53,110 bases of DNA from Treponema sp. (GCA_031274285.1 JAISQJ010000140.1:1-53110), one strand, 5' to 3'; counted from the first letter of the stretch, positions 31,291 through 40,875 are shown. Translations and numbers: made by a program. The notes: a model not told the origin generated them from the sequence alone.

Positions 31291-33921
31291 ATGTCAGATC
31301 AAAGCCTTGTCCCCATAGACCAAAGTCTCCCCAACAAGCTGCCCCTGGTGGCCCTGATGGGTCGGCCCATCTTTCCCGGCATCTTTACCCCTATCATGAT
31401 CGGGAACCCCCCGGACGTGAGGGTGGTGGAGGATGCGGTGGCGGGGGACGCGTTTATCGGTATGTCCATGCTGCTCAACGAGACCGAGAGTCCCGCCATT
31501 GGCGATCTGCACCAGGTGGGGACTGCGGCCAAGATTGTGAAGAAGATCAACCTGCCCGACGGGGGGGTCAACATCTTTATCTCTACCCTGAAGCGGTTCC
31601 GGATTAAGAAGGCCCTGCACCCCAGTAACCCGATTGTGGCCGCAGTGGAGTACCTGGAGGACGAGGAGGACGGGACCAGCGAGGTGAAGGCCCTTACCAG
31701 GGCCCTGATCAGCGAGATGAAGCAGATTTCCGAGAATAATCCCCTCTTTTCCGAGGAGATGCGGCTTAACATGATCAACATTGACCATCCGGGGAAGATA
31801 GCCGATTTTATCGCCAGCATTCTTAACATTGACAAGGGGGATCAACAAAAGATTCTGGAGATTCTTAATGTCCGCAAGCGGATGGAGCAGGTGCTGGTCT
31901 TTATCAAGAAGGAACAGGAGCTGCTGCGGATTCAGAAGAAGATTCAAAAGGAAATCAACGAGAAGATTGAAAAATCCCAGCGGGACTACTTTTTGCGGGA
32001 GGAACTGAAGGCCATTAAGGGCGAACTGGGGATGACCACCGACTCCAAGAGCTCCGAATACCAGCGTTTTAAGGATAAGCTGGACGGTTTTAAGTTTGAG
32101 GGGGAGATTAAGGAAACGGTGGACCAGGAACTGGAGAAATTCAACCTGATGGATCCCAATTCCGCGGAATTTATCGTGACCCGCAACTACCTGGACGTGA
32201 TTGCCAGTCTGCCCTGGGGGGAGCCGCTGCCGGAGCAGTTCGATCTGAAGGAGGCCCAGGTCATTCTGGAGGCGGATCACTACGGCCTAAAGGATGTAAA
32301 GAACCGGATTGTGGAGTACCTGGCGGTCCGGAAGCTGCGGCAGGGGAACCTGGAGCCCAGGCCCCGTTCCGCGGGGCAGGAGGCCTCCGGCCAGGGGGTC
32401 CCCAGGTCCGGCCGGGAGGAGCGGCTTCCCACGGGGAGCATTATCTGTCTGATTGGGCCGCCGGGGGTGGGTAAGACCAGCGTGGGCCGCTCCATCGCCA
32501 GGGCCCTGGGGAAGCAGTTCTTCCGCTTTAGCGTGGGGGGTATGCGGGACGAGGCGGAGATTAAAGGCCACCGCCGTACCTACATCGGCGCCATGCCGGG
32601 GAAGATTATCCAGGGGCTTAAAATTGTGAAGACCAGGGACCCGGTCTTTATGATCGACGAGATTGACAAGATGGGGGCCAGTTTTCAGGGGGACCCGGCC
32701 AGCGCCCTGCTGGAGGTCCTGGACCCGGAGCAGAATTTTAGCTTTAGGGATCACTACCTGGACCTGCCCTTTGACATATCCCGGATCTTTTTTATCGTTA
32801 CCGCCAATACCCAGGATACGATTCCGCCGCCCCTGCTGGACCGGATGGAGATTATCCAGATTCCCGGCTATATCGACACGGAGAAGCTGGAAATTGCCAG
32901 GCGCTACCTGGTGCCCAAGAGCCTGGAAAAGAACGGTTTGCGGAAAAATCAGGTGAAATACTCCCCCGAATCCCTGCTCCACATCGCCAACTGCTACGCC
33001 AGGGAGGCGGGGGTGCGGAATTTCGAGAAGAATTTGGACAAGATTCACCGCAAGCTTGCCAAGGAGCTTATCGAGGAGGAGGAAAAGCGGAACCCGGCGG
33101 AGGCCCCGCAGGCTGCGAAGGCTGAGCCCAGGGCCGCGGCGAAAGAGGGGGCCGGGGGGGCGGCGCCGGAAGGGGCGCAGAAGGCCGCACATGGGGAGGC
33201 AGGCAAAGAAGGGACGGCGCAAGGGGGGGAGGCCAAAGGGGCTGTCCCGGAGGCCCTCCCGGTGGTAAAGCCCCTGTCCCCGGCGGTTTCCCAGACGAAG
33301 TTCGTCATCGACCGGAAGCTGGTGGAGGAACACCTGGGGAAACCTATCTTCCCCGAGGAGGAGATTAAGAAGGCCGACCGTCCCGGCATGTCCGTGGGCC
33401 TGGCCTGGACCAGCATGGGGGGGGATACCCTGGTGATCGAGGCTACCTTCGTGCCCGGCAAGGAGGGGCTTACCCTGACCGGCAAGATGGGGGACACCAT
33501 GAAGGAAAGCGCCACCATCGCCATGACCGTGGCCCGGAAGCTGGCGGTGGAGCGTTACGGCCTGGCCGCGGACTGGTTCGAGAAGAACCACGTGCACCTC
33601 CACATTCCCGAGGGGGCTACCCCCAAGGACGGGCCCTCCGCGGGGATCACCATGGCCACGGCCTTTCTGTCCCTGCTGCGGGGGAAGACCGTCACGGACC
33701 GCCTGGCCATGACCGGGGAACTCTCCCTGACCGGCCAGGTTTTGCCCATCGGGGGGCTCAAGGAAAAGACCATCGCGGCCCGGCGGAACAAGGCCCGGCA
33801 CATTATCATCCCCAAGCAGAACATCCGGGACCTGGACGAGATTCCCGACCATGTGAAGAAGGGTATCGAATTCCATCCGGTGGAACGTTTTGACGAGGTC
33901 CTGGCCCTGGCCCTGCCCTAA
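31291..33921 (+). CDS. lon: ATP-dependent protease Lon
   Basis: An 876-residue cytoplasmic AAA+ protease. The LON substrate-binding domain starts at LPLVALMGRPIFPG, then a coiled-coil-rich middle, the AAA module with Walker A GPPGVGKT (about 390) and Walker B VFMIDEID, and the protease domain with catalytic KDGPSAGI (Ser near 781). Two insertions stand out: about 25 residues just before Walker A, and about 70 residues of Ala/Glu/Gly/Lys low complexity at about 595-668 between the AAA lid and the protease domain. ATG 31291 has AAAGGAA seven bases upstream; the frame stays open 540 bases further only because of base composition. Confidence 0.95.
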   Translation: MSDQSLVPIDQSLPNKLPLVALMGRPIFPGIFTPIMIGNPPDVRVVEDAVAGDAFIGMSMLLNETESPAIGDLHQVGTAAKIVKKINLPDGGVNIFISTLKRFRIKKALHPSNPIVAAVEYLEDEEDGTSEVKALTRALISEMKQISENNPLFSEEMRLNMINIDHPGKIADFIASILNIDKGDQQKILEILNVRKRMEQVLVFIKKEQELLRIQKKIQKEINEKIEKSQRDYFLREELKAIKGELGMTTDSKSSEYQRFKDKLDGFKFEGEIKETVDQELEKFNLMDPNSAEFIVTRNYLDVIASLPWGEPLPEQFDLKEAQVILEADHYGLKDVKNRIVEYLAVRKLRQGNLEPRPRSAGQEASGQGVPRSGREERLPTGSIICLIGPPGVGKTSVGRSIARALGKQFFRFSVGGMRDEAEIKGHRRTYIGAMPGKIIQGLKIVKTRDPVFMIDEIDKMGASFQGDPASALLEVLDPEQNFSFRDHYLDLPFDISRIFFIVTANTQDTIPPPLLDRMEIIQIPGYIDTEKLEIARRYLVPKSLEKNGLRKNQVKYSPESLLHIANCYAREAGVRNFEKNLDKIHRKLAKELIEEEEKRNPAEAPQAAKAEPRAAAKEGAGGAAPEGAQKAAHGEAGKEGTAQGGEAKGAVPEALPVVKPLSPAVSQTKFVIDRKLVEEHLGKPIFPEEEIKKADRPGMSVGLAWTSMGGDTLVIEATFVPGKEGLTLTGKMGDTMKESATIAMTVARKLAVERYGLAADWFEKNHVHLHIPEGATPKDGPSAGITMATAFLSLLRGKTVTDRLAMTGELSLTGQVLPIGGLKEKTIAARRNKARHIIIPKQNIRDLDEIPDHVKKGIEFHPVERFDEVLALALP

Positions 33922-33934
33922 CCAAGTGCATTCA

Positions 33935-33963
33935 TTGACCTTTAATTTCCGAATCCTTATGAT
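33935..33963 (+). promoter_or_regulatory. Promoter of the PilZ-ABC operon
   Basis: TTGACC (33935-33940), 17 bases, TATGAT (33958-33963). Only eight bases separate it from the ATG, so the leader should be 2-3 bases. Confidence 0.65.
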
Positions 33964-33971
33964 AAAGGCAG

Positions 33972-35048
33972 ATGGGAGTACTAACAAGCCAAAAAATCGC
34001 CGCCCTATATGAGCGTTTCCGTGAAATTGAGGTAACCTACACCAAGGAAATTATCCAGGTTACCGGTCTTCAAACCAAGCAAATTTATCTAAAATGCGTC
34101 AGCGATGTATGGCCCTGCGTGATCTATTCATCCTCCTTCCAGGGGGCCAAGATAGCGGTTAATATCAAGTCCGGACTTATCCCCAAGCTGCAGCAGGCAA
34201 ACAACATGGTCAGCCTGCGTTTCTGCTTTAAGGATCCCTTCCAGGGGGAGCAGGTAACCTTTTTTGTGGCCGCCCGGTCCCTGGGCTACAGCCCCCAGGC
34301 CCAGGATGTGGGGCTTTTCACCGTCCAGTTTACCCAGCGGCCCCCGGATGATCTGATCGAGATCATGGGCCGACTGCTGGACGCCAACGTCAATTCCACC
34401 CGCCGCAAGGGGGAGCGGACCCTGATCACCGCGGATACGCTGCGGAAGCTGAACCTCCACTCCAGTGAGTGCGCGGTCTTTATCCAGGGGGTGCCCCGGC
34501 GCTGTATCCTGCGGGATATTTCCTTTGGGGGGGCCCGGATCATCATTCAGGGGGTGGTAAAATTTCTTTTGGAAAAGGAAGCCTCCCTGCGGATAGATTT
34601 TGACGACCCCAGGGAAAGCTTCCTGGTGAAGGGTACCTTTACCCAGGCGGAGAACGTGGCCTTCCGCAAGGATATGGCGGTGCTGAACCTGGCCTTTAGC
34701 GACGGCCATATCCCCATGGGCTACAAGATGAGGCTGAACGAGTATCTGGCCACCGTCCGGGCCCAGACCGGGGAGGGGGAGAGCCCCGTCCCCGCAGCGC
34801 CCAGCACCCCCGCTGCTCCCGTCCCGGCCGCGGCGCCTGTTCCGGCAGCCCCCGCAGCGGGGGGGAACGACTTTTCCATTGAGGAGGGGCCGGATGAAGC
34901 CCCCGCCGCCAAACCGGAGGCCGCCAAGCCCCCCGACCCGGTCAAACCGGAGGCCGCCAAGCCCTCCGCCGCAGGCGGTAAACCGGGAGCGGTTCCCGCC
35001 AAACCGGCCGTGGGCCCCGCCGCGGCCAAGCCCGCGGGGAAACCCTGA
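33972..35048 (+). CDS. PilZ-domain cyclic di-GMP receptor
   Basis: A 358-residue protein. An N-terminal spirochaete-type PilZN-like domain (about 1-140) is followed by a PilZ domain beginning with the arginine motif RRKGER and continuing ILRDISFGGARI, the D/NxSxxG element that contacts cyclic di-GMP. Residues from about 265 to the end are a Pro/Ala/Lys tail with repeated EAAKP units. Borrelia PlzA and treponemal homologues link c-di-GMP to motility and virulence. Here the gene overlaps a TPR gene and an ABC transporter chain, which is not the usual setting. Confidence 0.88.
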   Translation: MGVLTSQKIAALYERFREIEVTYTKEIIQVTGLQTKQIYLKCVSDVWPCVIYSSSFQGAKIAVNIKSGLIPKLQQANNMVSLRFCFKDPFQGEQVTFFVAARSLGYSPQAQDVGLFTVQFTQRPPDDLIEIMGRLLDANVNSTRRKGERTLITADTLRKLNLHSSECAVFIQGVPRRCILRDISFGGARIIIQGVVKFLLEKEASLRIDFDDPRESFLVKGTFTQAENVAFRKDMAVLNLAFSDGHIPMGYKMRLNEYLATVRAQTGEGESPVPAAPSTPAAPVPAAAPVPAAPAAGGNDFSIEEGPDEAPAAKPEAAKPPDPVKPEAAKPSAAGGKPGAVPAKPAVGPAAAKPAGKP

Positions 35049-36328
35049 TGCTTTCCTTCGAAGGGGAGTCCCCCTTGGGGGGTCCCCCCCCGGCCCGTAT
35101 CGTGTTTATCCGGCTCTCCGAAAGCCTTAGGGACCGTATCCGGTTCCGGGCCGCCGGCTTCCACGACGAACATCACGGCCACGAAGACCACGACGATGAG
35201 TATCACGACCACGGCGGCGGCGAATATCACGATGAGGCCCCCTACGGCGAGGCCCCGGTCTTTGTCTTCGATTCCTCCATCCCCATTCCCGTGGAACTGC
35301 CCGCCGGGGAGGAGGGGATAGACCTGGAAAGGCTTTCCCTGGAAATGATCCTTTCCGGGATGCTCAGGGTCCTTGGCCAGGGGGCCGAAGGGCCGGAGCA
35401 GGGCCCCGCGTTTGATTACTACCGCGGCCTGGTCCTGGCCCTGCGGCCGGGGATTCAGGTTGAACTTACCGAGGCGGCCGTCCTGAAGGCCCGGAACGGG
35501 GATTATGCCCTGGCCCTGGAAATACTGGACTCCCTAAAGGGCCTGTGCCCCGGCTCCTCCTCCGTCCTCCTGAACCGGGCCATGGTCCTGGAGGAACGGG
35601 CGGAGGCCCTGGAACGGGCGGGACAGGAAACCGCGGCGGAAGGCGAATATCTGGCCGCCGAGGCCGCGTACGGGGAGGCCCTGGCCCTGGAAAACCCGGT
35701 CCCCGATATACTCTACAATGCGGGCCGTTTTTTCCTCAAACGGCGGGACTATAGCCGGGCCCTGGTCTGCCTAAGGGCCTATGCTTCCCTGGAAGACAGC
35801 CTTGAAGGTTTTGAGCTGGACCGCGAAAAGCGGGAAGACGCCCTGGTCCTGGTCCGGGACATAGAGGACCACGGCCTGGAAGACGAGGATTTCCGGGAAG
35901 CCTGGGAACATATCCGCCGGGGCCGGGAGCGGGAGGGCATGGAGCGGATCCGGCCCTTTCTGGAGCGGCGGCCGGGGGTTTGGAACGGCTGGTTCCTCCT
36001 GGGCTGGGCACTCCGCCGGCTGGAACGCTGGGGAGACGCCCGTTCCTCCCTGGAGAAAGCCCTGGAACTGGGGGGGGATACCAGCGACACCCGGAACGAG
36101 CTTGCCATCTGCCTGATGGAACTGGGGGATTACCCCGGCGCCCGGCGGCACCTGGAAACCGCCCTGCGGGGGGACGGGGAAAATATCAAGATCATCTCCA
36201 ATCTGGGGGTTCTGGCCCTGCGTGCGGGGAAAAAAGAGGAGGCCGCCGGGTTTTTCCGCACCGTCCTGGAACTGGAACCGGAAGACCCCCTGGCCCGCCA
36301 ATACTTCAAGACCAACGAAGGCCGTTGA
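35048..36328 (+). CDS. TPR protein with His/Asp-rich N-terminal segment
   Basis: A 426-residue protein with no signal peptide. Residues about 38-63 contain eleven His among Asp, Glu, Tyr and Gly (HDEHHGHEDHDDEYHDH), a likely metal-binding stretch. From about residue 135 there are several TPR units (for example DYALALEILDSLKGL, ERWGDARSSLEKALEL, GDYPGARRHLETAL, GKKEEAAGFFRTVLELEPEDP). Its ATG shares a base with the PilZ stop, and its stop overlaps the permease start. It probably scaffolds protein contacts in the cytoplasm. Confidence 0.8.
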   Translation: MLSFEGESPLGGPPPARIVFIRLSESLRDRIRFRAAGFHDEHHGHEDHDDEYHDHGGGEYHDEAPYGEAPVFVFDSSIPIPVELPAGEEGIDLERLSLEMILSGMLRVLGQGAEGPEQGPAFDYYRGLVLALRPGIQVELTEAAVLKARNGDYALALEILDSLKGLCPGSSSVLLNRAMVLEERAEALERAGQETAAEGEYLAAEAAYGEALALENPVPDILYNAGRFFLKRRDYSRALVCLRAYASLEDSLEGFELDREKREDALVLVRDIEDHGLEDEDFREAWEHIRRGREREGMERIRPFLERRPGVWNGWFLLGWALRRLERWGDARSSLEKALELGGDTSDTRNELAICLMELGDYPGARRHLETALRGDGENIKIISNLGVLALRAGKKEEAAGFFRTVLELEPEDPLARQYFKTNEGR

Positions 36329-37290
36329 TGTGGCTCTTCCTGGGGAAGCGGCTCTCCATCACCCTGCTTACCCTGCTCCTGGTCTCCCTCCTGACCTTTC
36401 TTGCCTTTGCCCTTATCCCCGGCGACCCGGCCCTCCTGGCCCTGGGGATCGAGGCCAGCGACGAGCAGGTCCTGGCCCTGCGGACCCAAATGGGGCTGGA
36501 CCGGAGCCTGCCCCGGCAATACGCCGTGTGGCTGGGGAATTTCCTTACCGGAAACCTGGGGAACTCCTCCCGCTTCCGGGGGGCCGCTATCTCCGCCATG
36601 ATCCTGGAACGGCTGCCGGTTACCTTTAGCCTGGCGGCCCTTTCCCTGGTTTTCATGCTCCTCATCGCCGTGCCGGTGACGCTGCTCTCCGTGCGGAAGG
36701 AGGGGGGCCTTGCGGACCGCATCCTGGGCGGCCTTACGGCCCTGAACATCTCCTTCCCCGGCTTTTTCCTGGGGGTCCTGTTCATCTGGATCTTCGGCAT
36801 CCTCCTTCGGCTCTTTGTCCCCGGCGCCTATGTCGATTACCGCCGGGATCCCCTGTCCTTCGCCGCCTACCTCCTGTTCCCCGCCCTGGCCCTGGCCCTG
36901 CCCAACGCCGCAATTCTGGTGAAATTTTTACGGGGCCAGGTCCTGCAGCAGCTCCGGCAGGATTACGTGCGGAGCGCCCTGAGCAGGGGGGCGGGGCCGC
37001 GGCGGGTCCTCTACACCCACGTGCTGAAGAATGCGGCGATTCCCGCGGTAACCCTGCTGGGGATGATCGTGGGGGAAATTTTCGCCGGCAGCGCCGTTAT
37101 TGAGCAGGTCTTCGCCATCCCCGGAATCGGGCGGCTCCTTATCAGTTCCATCACCAGCCGGGATTACGCCATGGTCCAGACCCTGGCGGTCTACATGGCC
37201 TTTATGGTGGTGCTGGCCAATACCCTGTCGGATATTATCATCCGCATCATCGATCCCCGGATCTCCGCGGACGGCGGAGTTTCACCATGA
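36328..37290 (+). CDS. ABC transporter permease, DppB/OppB/NikB type
   Basis: A 320-residue inner-membrane subunit. The N-terminus MWLFLGKRLSITLLTLLLVS is the typical first helix. The motif GLDRSLPRQYAVWLGNFLTGNLG lies in the periplasmic loop. SALSRGAGPRRVLYTHVLKNAAIP is the EAA loop contacting the ATPase. The start overlaps the TPR stop (TGATG). Substrate class is peptide or nickel. Confidence 0.92.
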   Translation: MWLFLGKRLSITLLTLLLVSLLTFLAFALIPGDPALLALGIEASDEQVLALRTQMGLDRSLPRQYAVWLGNFLTGNLGNSSRFRGAAISAMILERLPVTFSLAALSLVFMLLIAVPVTLLSVRKEGGLADRILGGLTALNISFPGFFLGVLFIWIFGILLRLFVPGAYVDYRRDPLSFAAYLLFPALALALPNAAILVKFLRGQVLQQLRQDYVRSALSRGAGPRRVLYTHVLKNAAIPAVTLLGMIVGEIFAGSAVIEQVFAIPGIGRLLISSITSRDYAMVQTLAVYMAFMVVLANTLSDIIIRIIDPRISADGGVSP

Positions 37291-38093
37291 TGCCGGGCGG
37301 GGAATTCAAGGCCGGGGCGGCGCTGGCCGTCCTGGTGGGGGGCCTGTCCCTGGCAAGCCTTTTTTGGATCCCCTTTGACTACAACGACATGGATCCCGCT
37401 CGCCGTTTCCTCCCCCCCCAGGGGGCCCACCTTTTGGGGACCGATAACTTTGGCCGGGATGTGTTTTCCCGGATCATGGGGGGGGGCCGCTACAGCCTCC
37501 TTTCCGCCCTGGCCACGGTGGCCGGGAGCGCGGCCCTGGGGAGCGTCCTGGGATTGGGGTCCGGCTACGCCGGGGGTCCGGCGGACGAGATCCTCATGCG
37601 GTTGATGGACGCCCTGAGCTCCTTTCCGGGGATCCTCCTGGCCCTGGTCATGGTGTCCCTGCTGGGCAACAGCGAAACCACCCTGATCATCGCCCTGCTC
37701 GTCCTCTTTGTCCCCAGCTTTACCCGGATCATGCGCAGCGGCATGCTTCAGGTTAAGAACCGGGACTTTGTAAAGGCCGCCCGGCTCTGGGGCGCCGGTC
37801 CCCCCCGGCTCATCTTTGTCCATATCCTTCCCAATGTCCTTCCCTCCCTGCTCTCCGCCGCGGTGTTGGGGCTCTCCAACGCCATTCTTGCGGAGGCCAC
37901 CATGAGTTACCTGGGCCTGGGGATTCAGCCCCCCCTGCCCAGTTGGGGAAGGATGCTTTCGGAATCCCAGGCTTACCTCTTTAACGCCCCCTGGTGCGCC
38001 CTGGCGCCGGGGCTCATGATCGTCCTGTCCGTCATGGCTTTTCACTATCTGGGGGAGGGCATCCGCCGCCGTTTTTCCCCGGGGACCGGATGA
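37287..38093 (+). CDS. ABC transporter permease, DppC/OppC/NikC type
   Basis: A 268-residue partner permease. LLGTDNFGRDVFSRIMGGGRYSL is the family hallmark after the first helix, and AARLWGAGPPRLIFVHILPNVLPSL is the EAA loop. It overlaps the upstream permease by four bases (ATGA) and the downstream ATPase likewise, so the subunits should be made together. Confidence 0.93.
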   Translation: MMPGGEFKAGAALAVLVGGLSLASLFWIPFDYNDMDPARRFLPPQGAHLLGTDNFGRDVFSRIMGGGRYSLLSALATVAGSAALGSVLGLGSGYAGGPADEILMRLMDALSSFPGILLALVMVSLLGNSETTLIIALLVLFVPSFTRIMRSGMLQVKNRDFVKAARLWGAGPPRLIFVHILPNVLPSLLSAAVLGLSNAILAEATMSYLGLGIQPPLPSWGRMLSESQAYLFNAPWCALAPGLMIVLSVMAFHYLGEGIRRRFSPGTG

Positions 38094-39103
38094 ATCCCCC
38101 TGCCGGCCCGGTCCCGCCGGGCGGACCGGGAACTCCGCTCCTCGAGATTCGGGATCTCAAAATCGGGATTCGCGGGCATCCGGCGGTGGACGGCCTGAGC
38201 TTCTCCATGGAGGAGGCGGAGATTCTGGGAATCGTGGGGGAATCGGGCTGCGGGAAAAGCCTGACCGCCCTTTCCATCCCCCTCCTGCTGCCGGAGGCCG
38301 CCTCCGTCACCGGGGGGAGCATCCGGTACCGGGGCCGGGAACTGTCCGCCCTGGGGGAGCGGGAACTCAGAAAAATCCGGGGCCGGGAAATAGCCATGGT
38401 ATTCCAGGAACCCCGCGCCTCCCTTAACCCCCTGCTCCGCATCGGGAAACAGATAGCCGAGGCCCTGGAACTCCACGGGGAACGGAACAAGGCCCGGCTA
38501 AGGCAGCAGGCTCTGGACCTGATGGACAGCCTGGGGCTCAGGGAAGGGGAGAAGATCCTTTCCCTCTACCCCCACCAGCTTTCCGGCGGTATGTGCCAGC
38601 GGGTGATGATCGCCATGGCCATGATCTGCGGCCCCCGGCTCCTCATCGCCGACGAGCCCACCACCGCCCTGGACCTGGGCATCCAGGCCCAAATCCTTGA
38701 ACTGTTAAGGCAGATCAACCGGGAAACCGGGACCGCGATCCTCTTTATCTCCCACGATCTCAGCGTGATAGAGGCCCTCTGCCACCGGGTCCTGGTGATG
38801 TACGCGGGGAAGCTGGTGGAACGGGGACCCGTGGGGGAACTCTTTGCCCGCCCTGCCCACGAGTACACCAGGGGGCTCCTGGGCGCCATACCGGGCCCCC
38901 GTTCCCGGGGCCGGCCCCTGGCGAATATCGGCGGCCGGGTACCCCCCATCGAGGAAAAGCGGCCCCCGGGCTGCCCCTTTGCCCCCCGCTGCCCCCGGGC
39001 CCTGCCCCGCTGTGTTCGGGCCTTTCCCCCGGAAATCGCCCTGGGCCGCGGACACAGCGCCGCCTGCGTCCGGGCCGCGGATTCGGACGAGGGGGGCCGC
39101 TGA
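38090..39103 (+). CDS. ABC transporter ATP-binding protein, DppD/OppD type
   Basis: A 337-residue ATPase. Walker A GESGCGKS, signature LSGGMCQR, Walker B LLIADEPTTALD and the switch His in ISHDLSV are intact. The C-terminal oligopeptide domain has four Cys (GCPFAPRC...RC...AACV), the pattern that binds an iron-sulfur cluster in DppD-type subunits. ATG 38090 overlaps the permease stop. Substrate is peptide, or nickel by relation. Confidence 0.92.
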   Translation: MNPPAGPVPPGGPGTPLLEIRDLKIGIRGHPAVDGLSFSMEEAEILGIVGESGCGKSLTALSIPLLLPEAASVTGGSIRYRGRELSALGERELRKIRGREIAMVFQEPRASLNPLLRIGKQIAEALELHGERNKARLRQQALDLMDSLGLREGEKILSLYPHQLSGGMCQRVMIAMAMICGPRLLIADEPTTALDLGIQAQILELLRQINRETGTAILFISHDLSVIEALCHRVLVMYAGKLVERGPVGELFARPAHEYTRGLLGAIPGPRSRGRPLANIGGRVPPIEEKRPPGCPFAPRCPRALPRCVRAFPPEIALGRGHSAACVRAADSDEGGR

Positions 39104-39873
39104 TGGAGAATCTCCTATCGGTCCGGGATCTGTCCTCCGGTTATGCCGCCCGGTCCCTGGGCGGCTTTGGGCGGCGGATCGAAAAACAGGTCCTCTACGA
39201 TATCAACCTGGAAATGGGGCCGGGGGAAATTTTCGGCCTGGTGGGGGAGTCCGGCTGCGGAAAGACCACCCTGGGCAGGTGTATCCTGGGACTCCTGGAT
39301 TACCGGGGGGACGTGTACATCGACGGGTTAAGGCAGGGGAGGGGGGCGGATCGCCGGGAAATGGCGAAACGGGTCCAGGCCGTGTTCCAGGACCCCGCCG
39401 CCAGCCTGAACCCCGCGTGGCGGGTCGGCTGGATTCTGGAAGAACCGCTGCGGATAAACAACATGGGAAGCGGACCGGAACGGCGGAAACGGGTGGACGA
39501 GGTGCTGGAACTGGTGGGCCTGGACCCCTCCTACAAGGGCCGCCGGGCCCATGAACTGTCCGTGGGGCAGAAACAGCGGATCTGTATCGGCTGCGCCCTC
39601 ATGCTGGGACCTAAGCTCATCATCGCCGACGAGGCGGTAAGCTCCCTGGACGTGTCCGTGGGGGCCCAGGTCCTCAACCTTTTCCGGGAACTCCGTCAAA
39701 ACCTGGCCCTTGGGATGCTCTTTATCTCCCATAACCTGAACCAGGTTTACTACCTCTGCGACCGGATAGCGGTGATGCGGGAGGGCCGCATCATAGAGCA
39801 GGGCAGGGCCGAGGATGTCTACCTGAATCCCCGCCAGCCCTACACCAGGGCCCTGCTGGCCGCGGCTCCTTAA
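39103..39873 (+). CDS. ABC transporter ATP-binding protein, DppF/OppF type
   Basis: A 256-residue ATPase. Walker A GESGCGKTT and Walker B LIIADEAVSSLD are present. The signature motif reads LSVGQKQR rather than LSGGQ, and the usual C-terminal oligopeptide domain of about 60 residues is missing (it stops at RQPYTRALLAAAP). Short DppF-like subunits occur in nickel systems. The ATG overlaps the upstream stop by one base. It ends the six-gene chain. Confidence 0.9.
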   Translation: MENLLSVRDLSSGYAARSLGGFGRRIEKQVLYDINLEMGPGEIFGLVGESGCGKTTLGRCILGLLDYRGDVYIDGLRQGRGADRREMAKRVQAVFQDPAASLNPAWRVGWILEEPLRINNMGSGPERRKRVDEVLELVGLDPSYKGRRAHELSVGQKQRICIGCALMLGPKLIIADEAVSSLDVSVGAQVLNLFRELRQNLALGMLFISHNLNQVYYLCDRIAVMREGRIIEQGRAEDVYLNPRQPYTRALLAAAP

Positions 39874-39925
39874 CTAAAAAATTAAGAAGCAGGTGCAGTT
39901 CTTCGCCCTGGCGCCCTTCATGTCA

Positions 39926-40564
39926 CTACTCTGTACTGTTCTCGTTGTTCCAGTGGACGCCGGTGATGTTGCCGCCATCTTTTTTGACCAGCCGGTAGTC
40001 ACCATATACGGTAATCTCGAAGATAACCCATTCGCCTGCAGCGGCGCTCAAGGTTGAACCGCCTCTGGTTAGGTAGCCGCCGCTATACGGCTCAAAGCCG
40101 AAAAGCGTGGTAAACGCGGCCAGGGCCGCATCATATGTGGTGTTCGCATTGGCATTTATGGTCAAATTGTAGTGGGTTCCCCCTTCGTCGCTTGCCGCTT
40201 TACTGTCATACGCAACGCCGCCAATTTTATCCGGGCCGCTTGTTTCCTCCGGAACCACGTCTGTTCCTATCATTTGCTGCCAGAATAGTTTGCCATCCGC
40301 TGTTAGATCATCGAGGTGGGCCTTCATGTAGAGGACGATCGCCTCTTGTTCCGCATCGGGAAGCTTGCTGCCGGTATCCTCGGCCCATGCCTCCCATTCG
40401 GCGGCTGTGTAATCCTGGTAGCCGGGCGCGGTGGCGGCCAGGATTTCCTCCGGGCTTCTGGCGCCGCCGCCGGGACTGTTACCGCCGCAGGCGGGAAATA
40501 ACATTGCCGTCAGTAGGAGGACGGCAAGGGCGGGGAACAGCGCGTGTTTTGTCAGCCTTTTCAT
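39926..40564 (-). CDS. Lipoprotein of unknown function
   Basis: A 212-residue protein with a signal peptide and lipobox-like LFPAC near residue 26, then a Gly/Ser-rich linker. The mature domain has an acidic first half (AAEWEAWAEDTGSKLPDAEQEAIVLYM) and a beta-rich second half (NLTINANANTTYDAA, WVIFEITVYGDYRLV). AAGGAG precedes the ATG. No family recognised. Converges on the ABC operon. Confidence 0.75.
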   Translation of the reverse strand: MKRLTKHALFPALAVLLLTAMLFPACGGNSPGGGARSPEEILAATAPGYQDYTAAEWEAWAEDTGSKLPDAEQEAIVLYMKAHLDDLTADGKLFWQQMIGTDVVPEETSGPDKIGGVAYDSKAASDEGGTHYNLTINANANTTYDAALAAFTTLFGFEPYSGGYLTRGGSTLSAAAGEWVIFEITVYGDYRLVKKDGGNITGVHWNNENSTE

Positions 40565-40723
40565 AGTGACTCCTTGGTGCCCCCGGAGCGCCCTCCGGCG
40601 CGGCCAAGGGGCGTTGAACTAGCAAAAGCCGGTAGGCCTCCGTGCGGAGACACCCGGCGTTTGTGCGGGGAAAAAGAGGAACTGCGGACGGATCTCTCCC
40701 TTAAAAAGAGATGACGGTGAGTC

Positions 40724-40769
<46 letters not shown>

Positions 40770-40875
40770 AAAAAACGTGCCAAGTCAGGTAAAATTCTTG
40801 ACCATAATTTCATATTTTGTCCGTTATATCATGGGACAGAACCTATTGCAAGGGGGCCGCATTGCTTACCCTCAC

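Noticed and set aside
32287-33987. 566-residue frame opposite lon, and similar long frames opposite lepA and ftsH
   Set aside because: They mirror strongly conserved genes, are rich in Gly/Pro/His/Val and match no family; they are G+C-driven shadows.
35980-36327. 116-residue N-terminal extension of the first permease
   Set aside because: It overlaps the TPR gene in another frame, and the permease's first helix begins at 36328.
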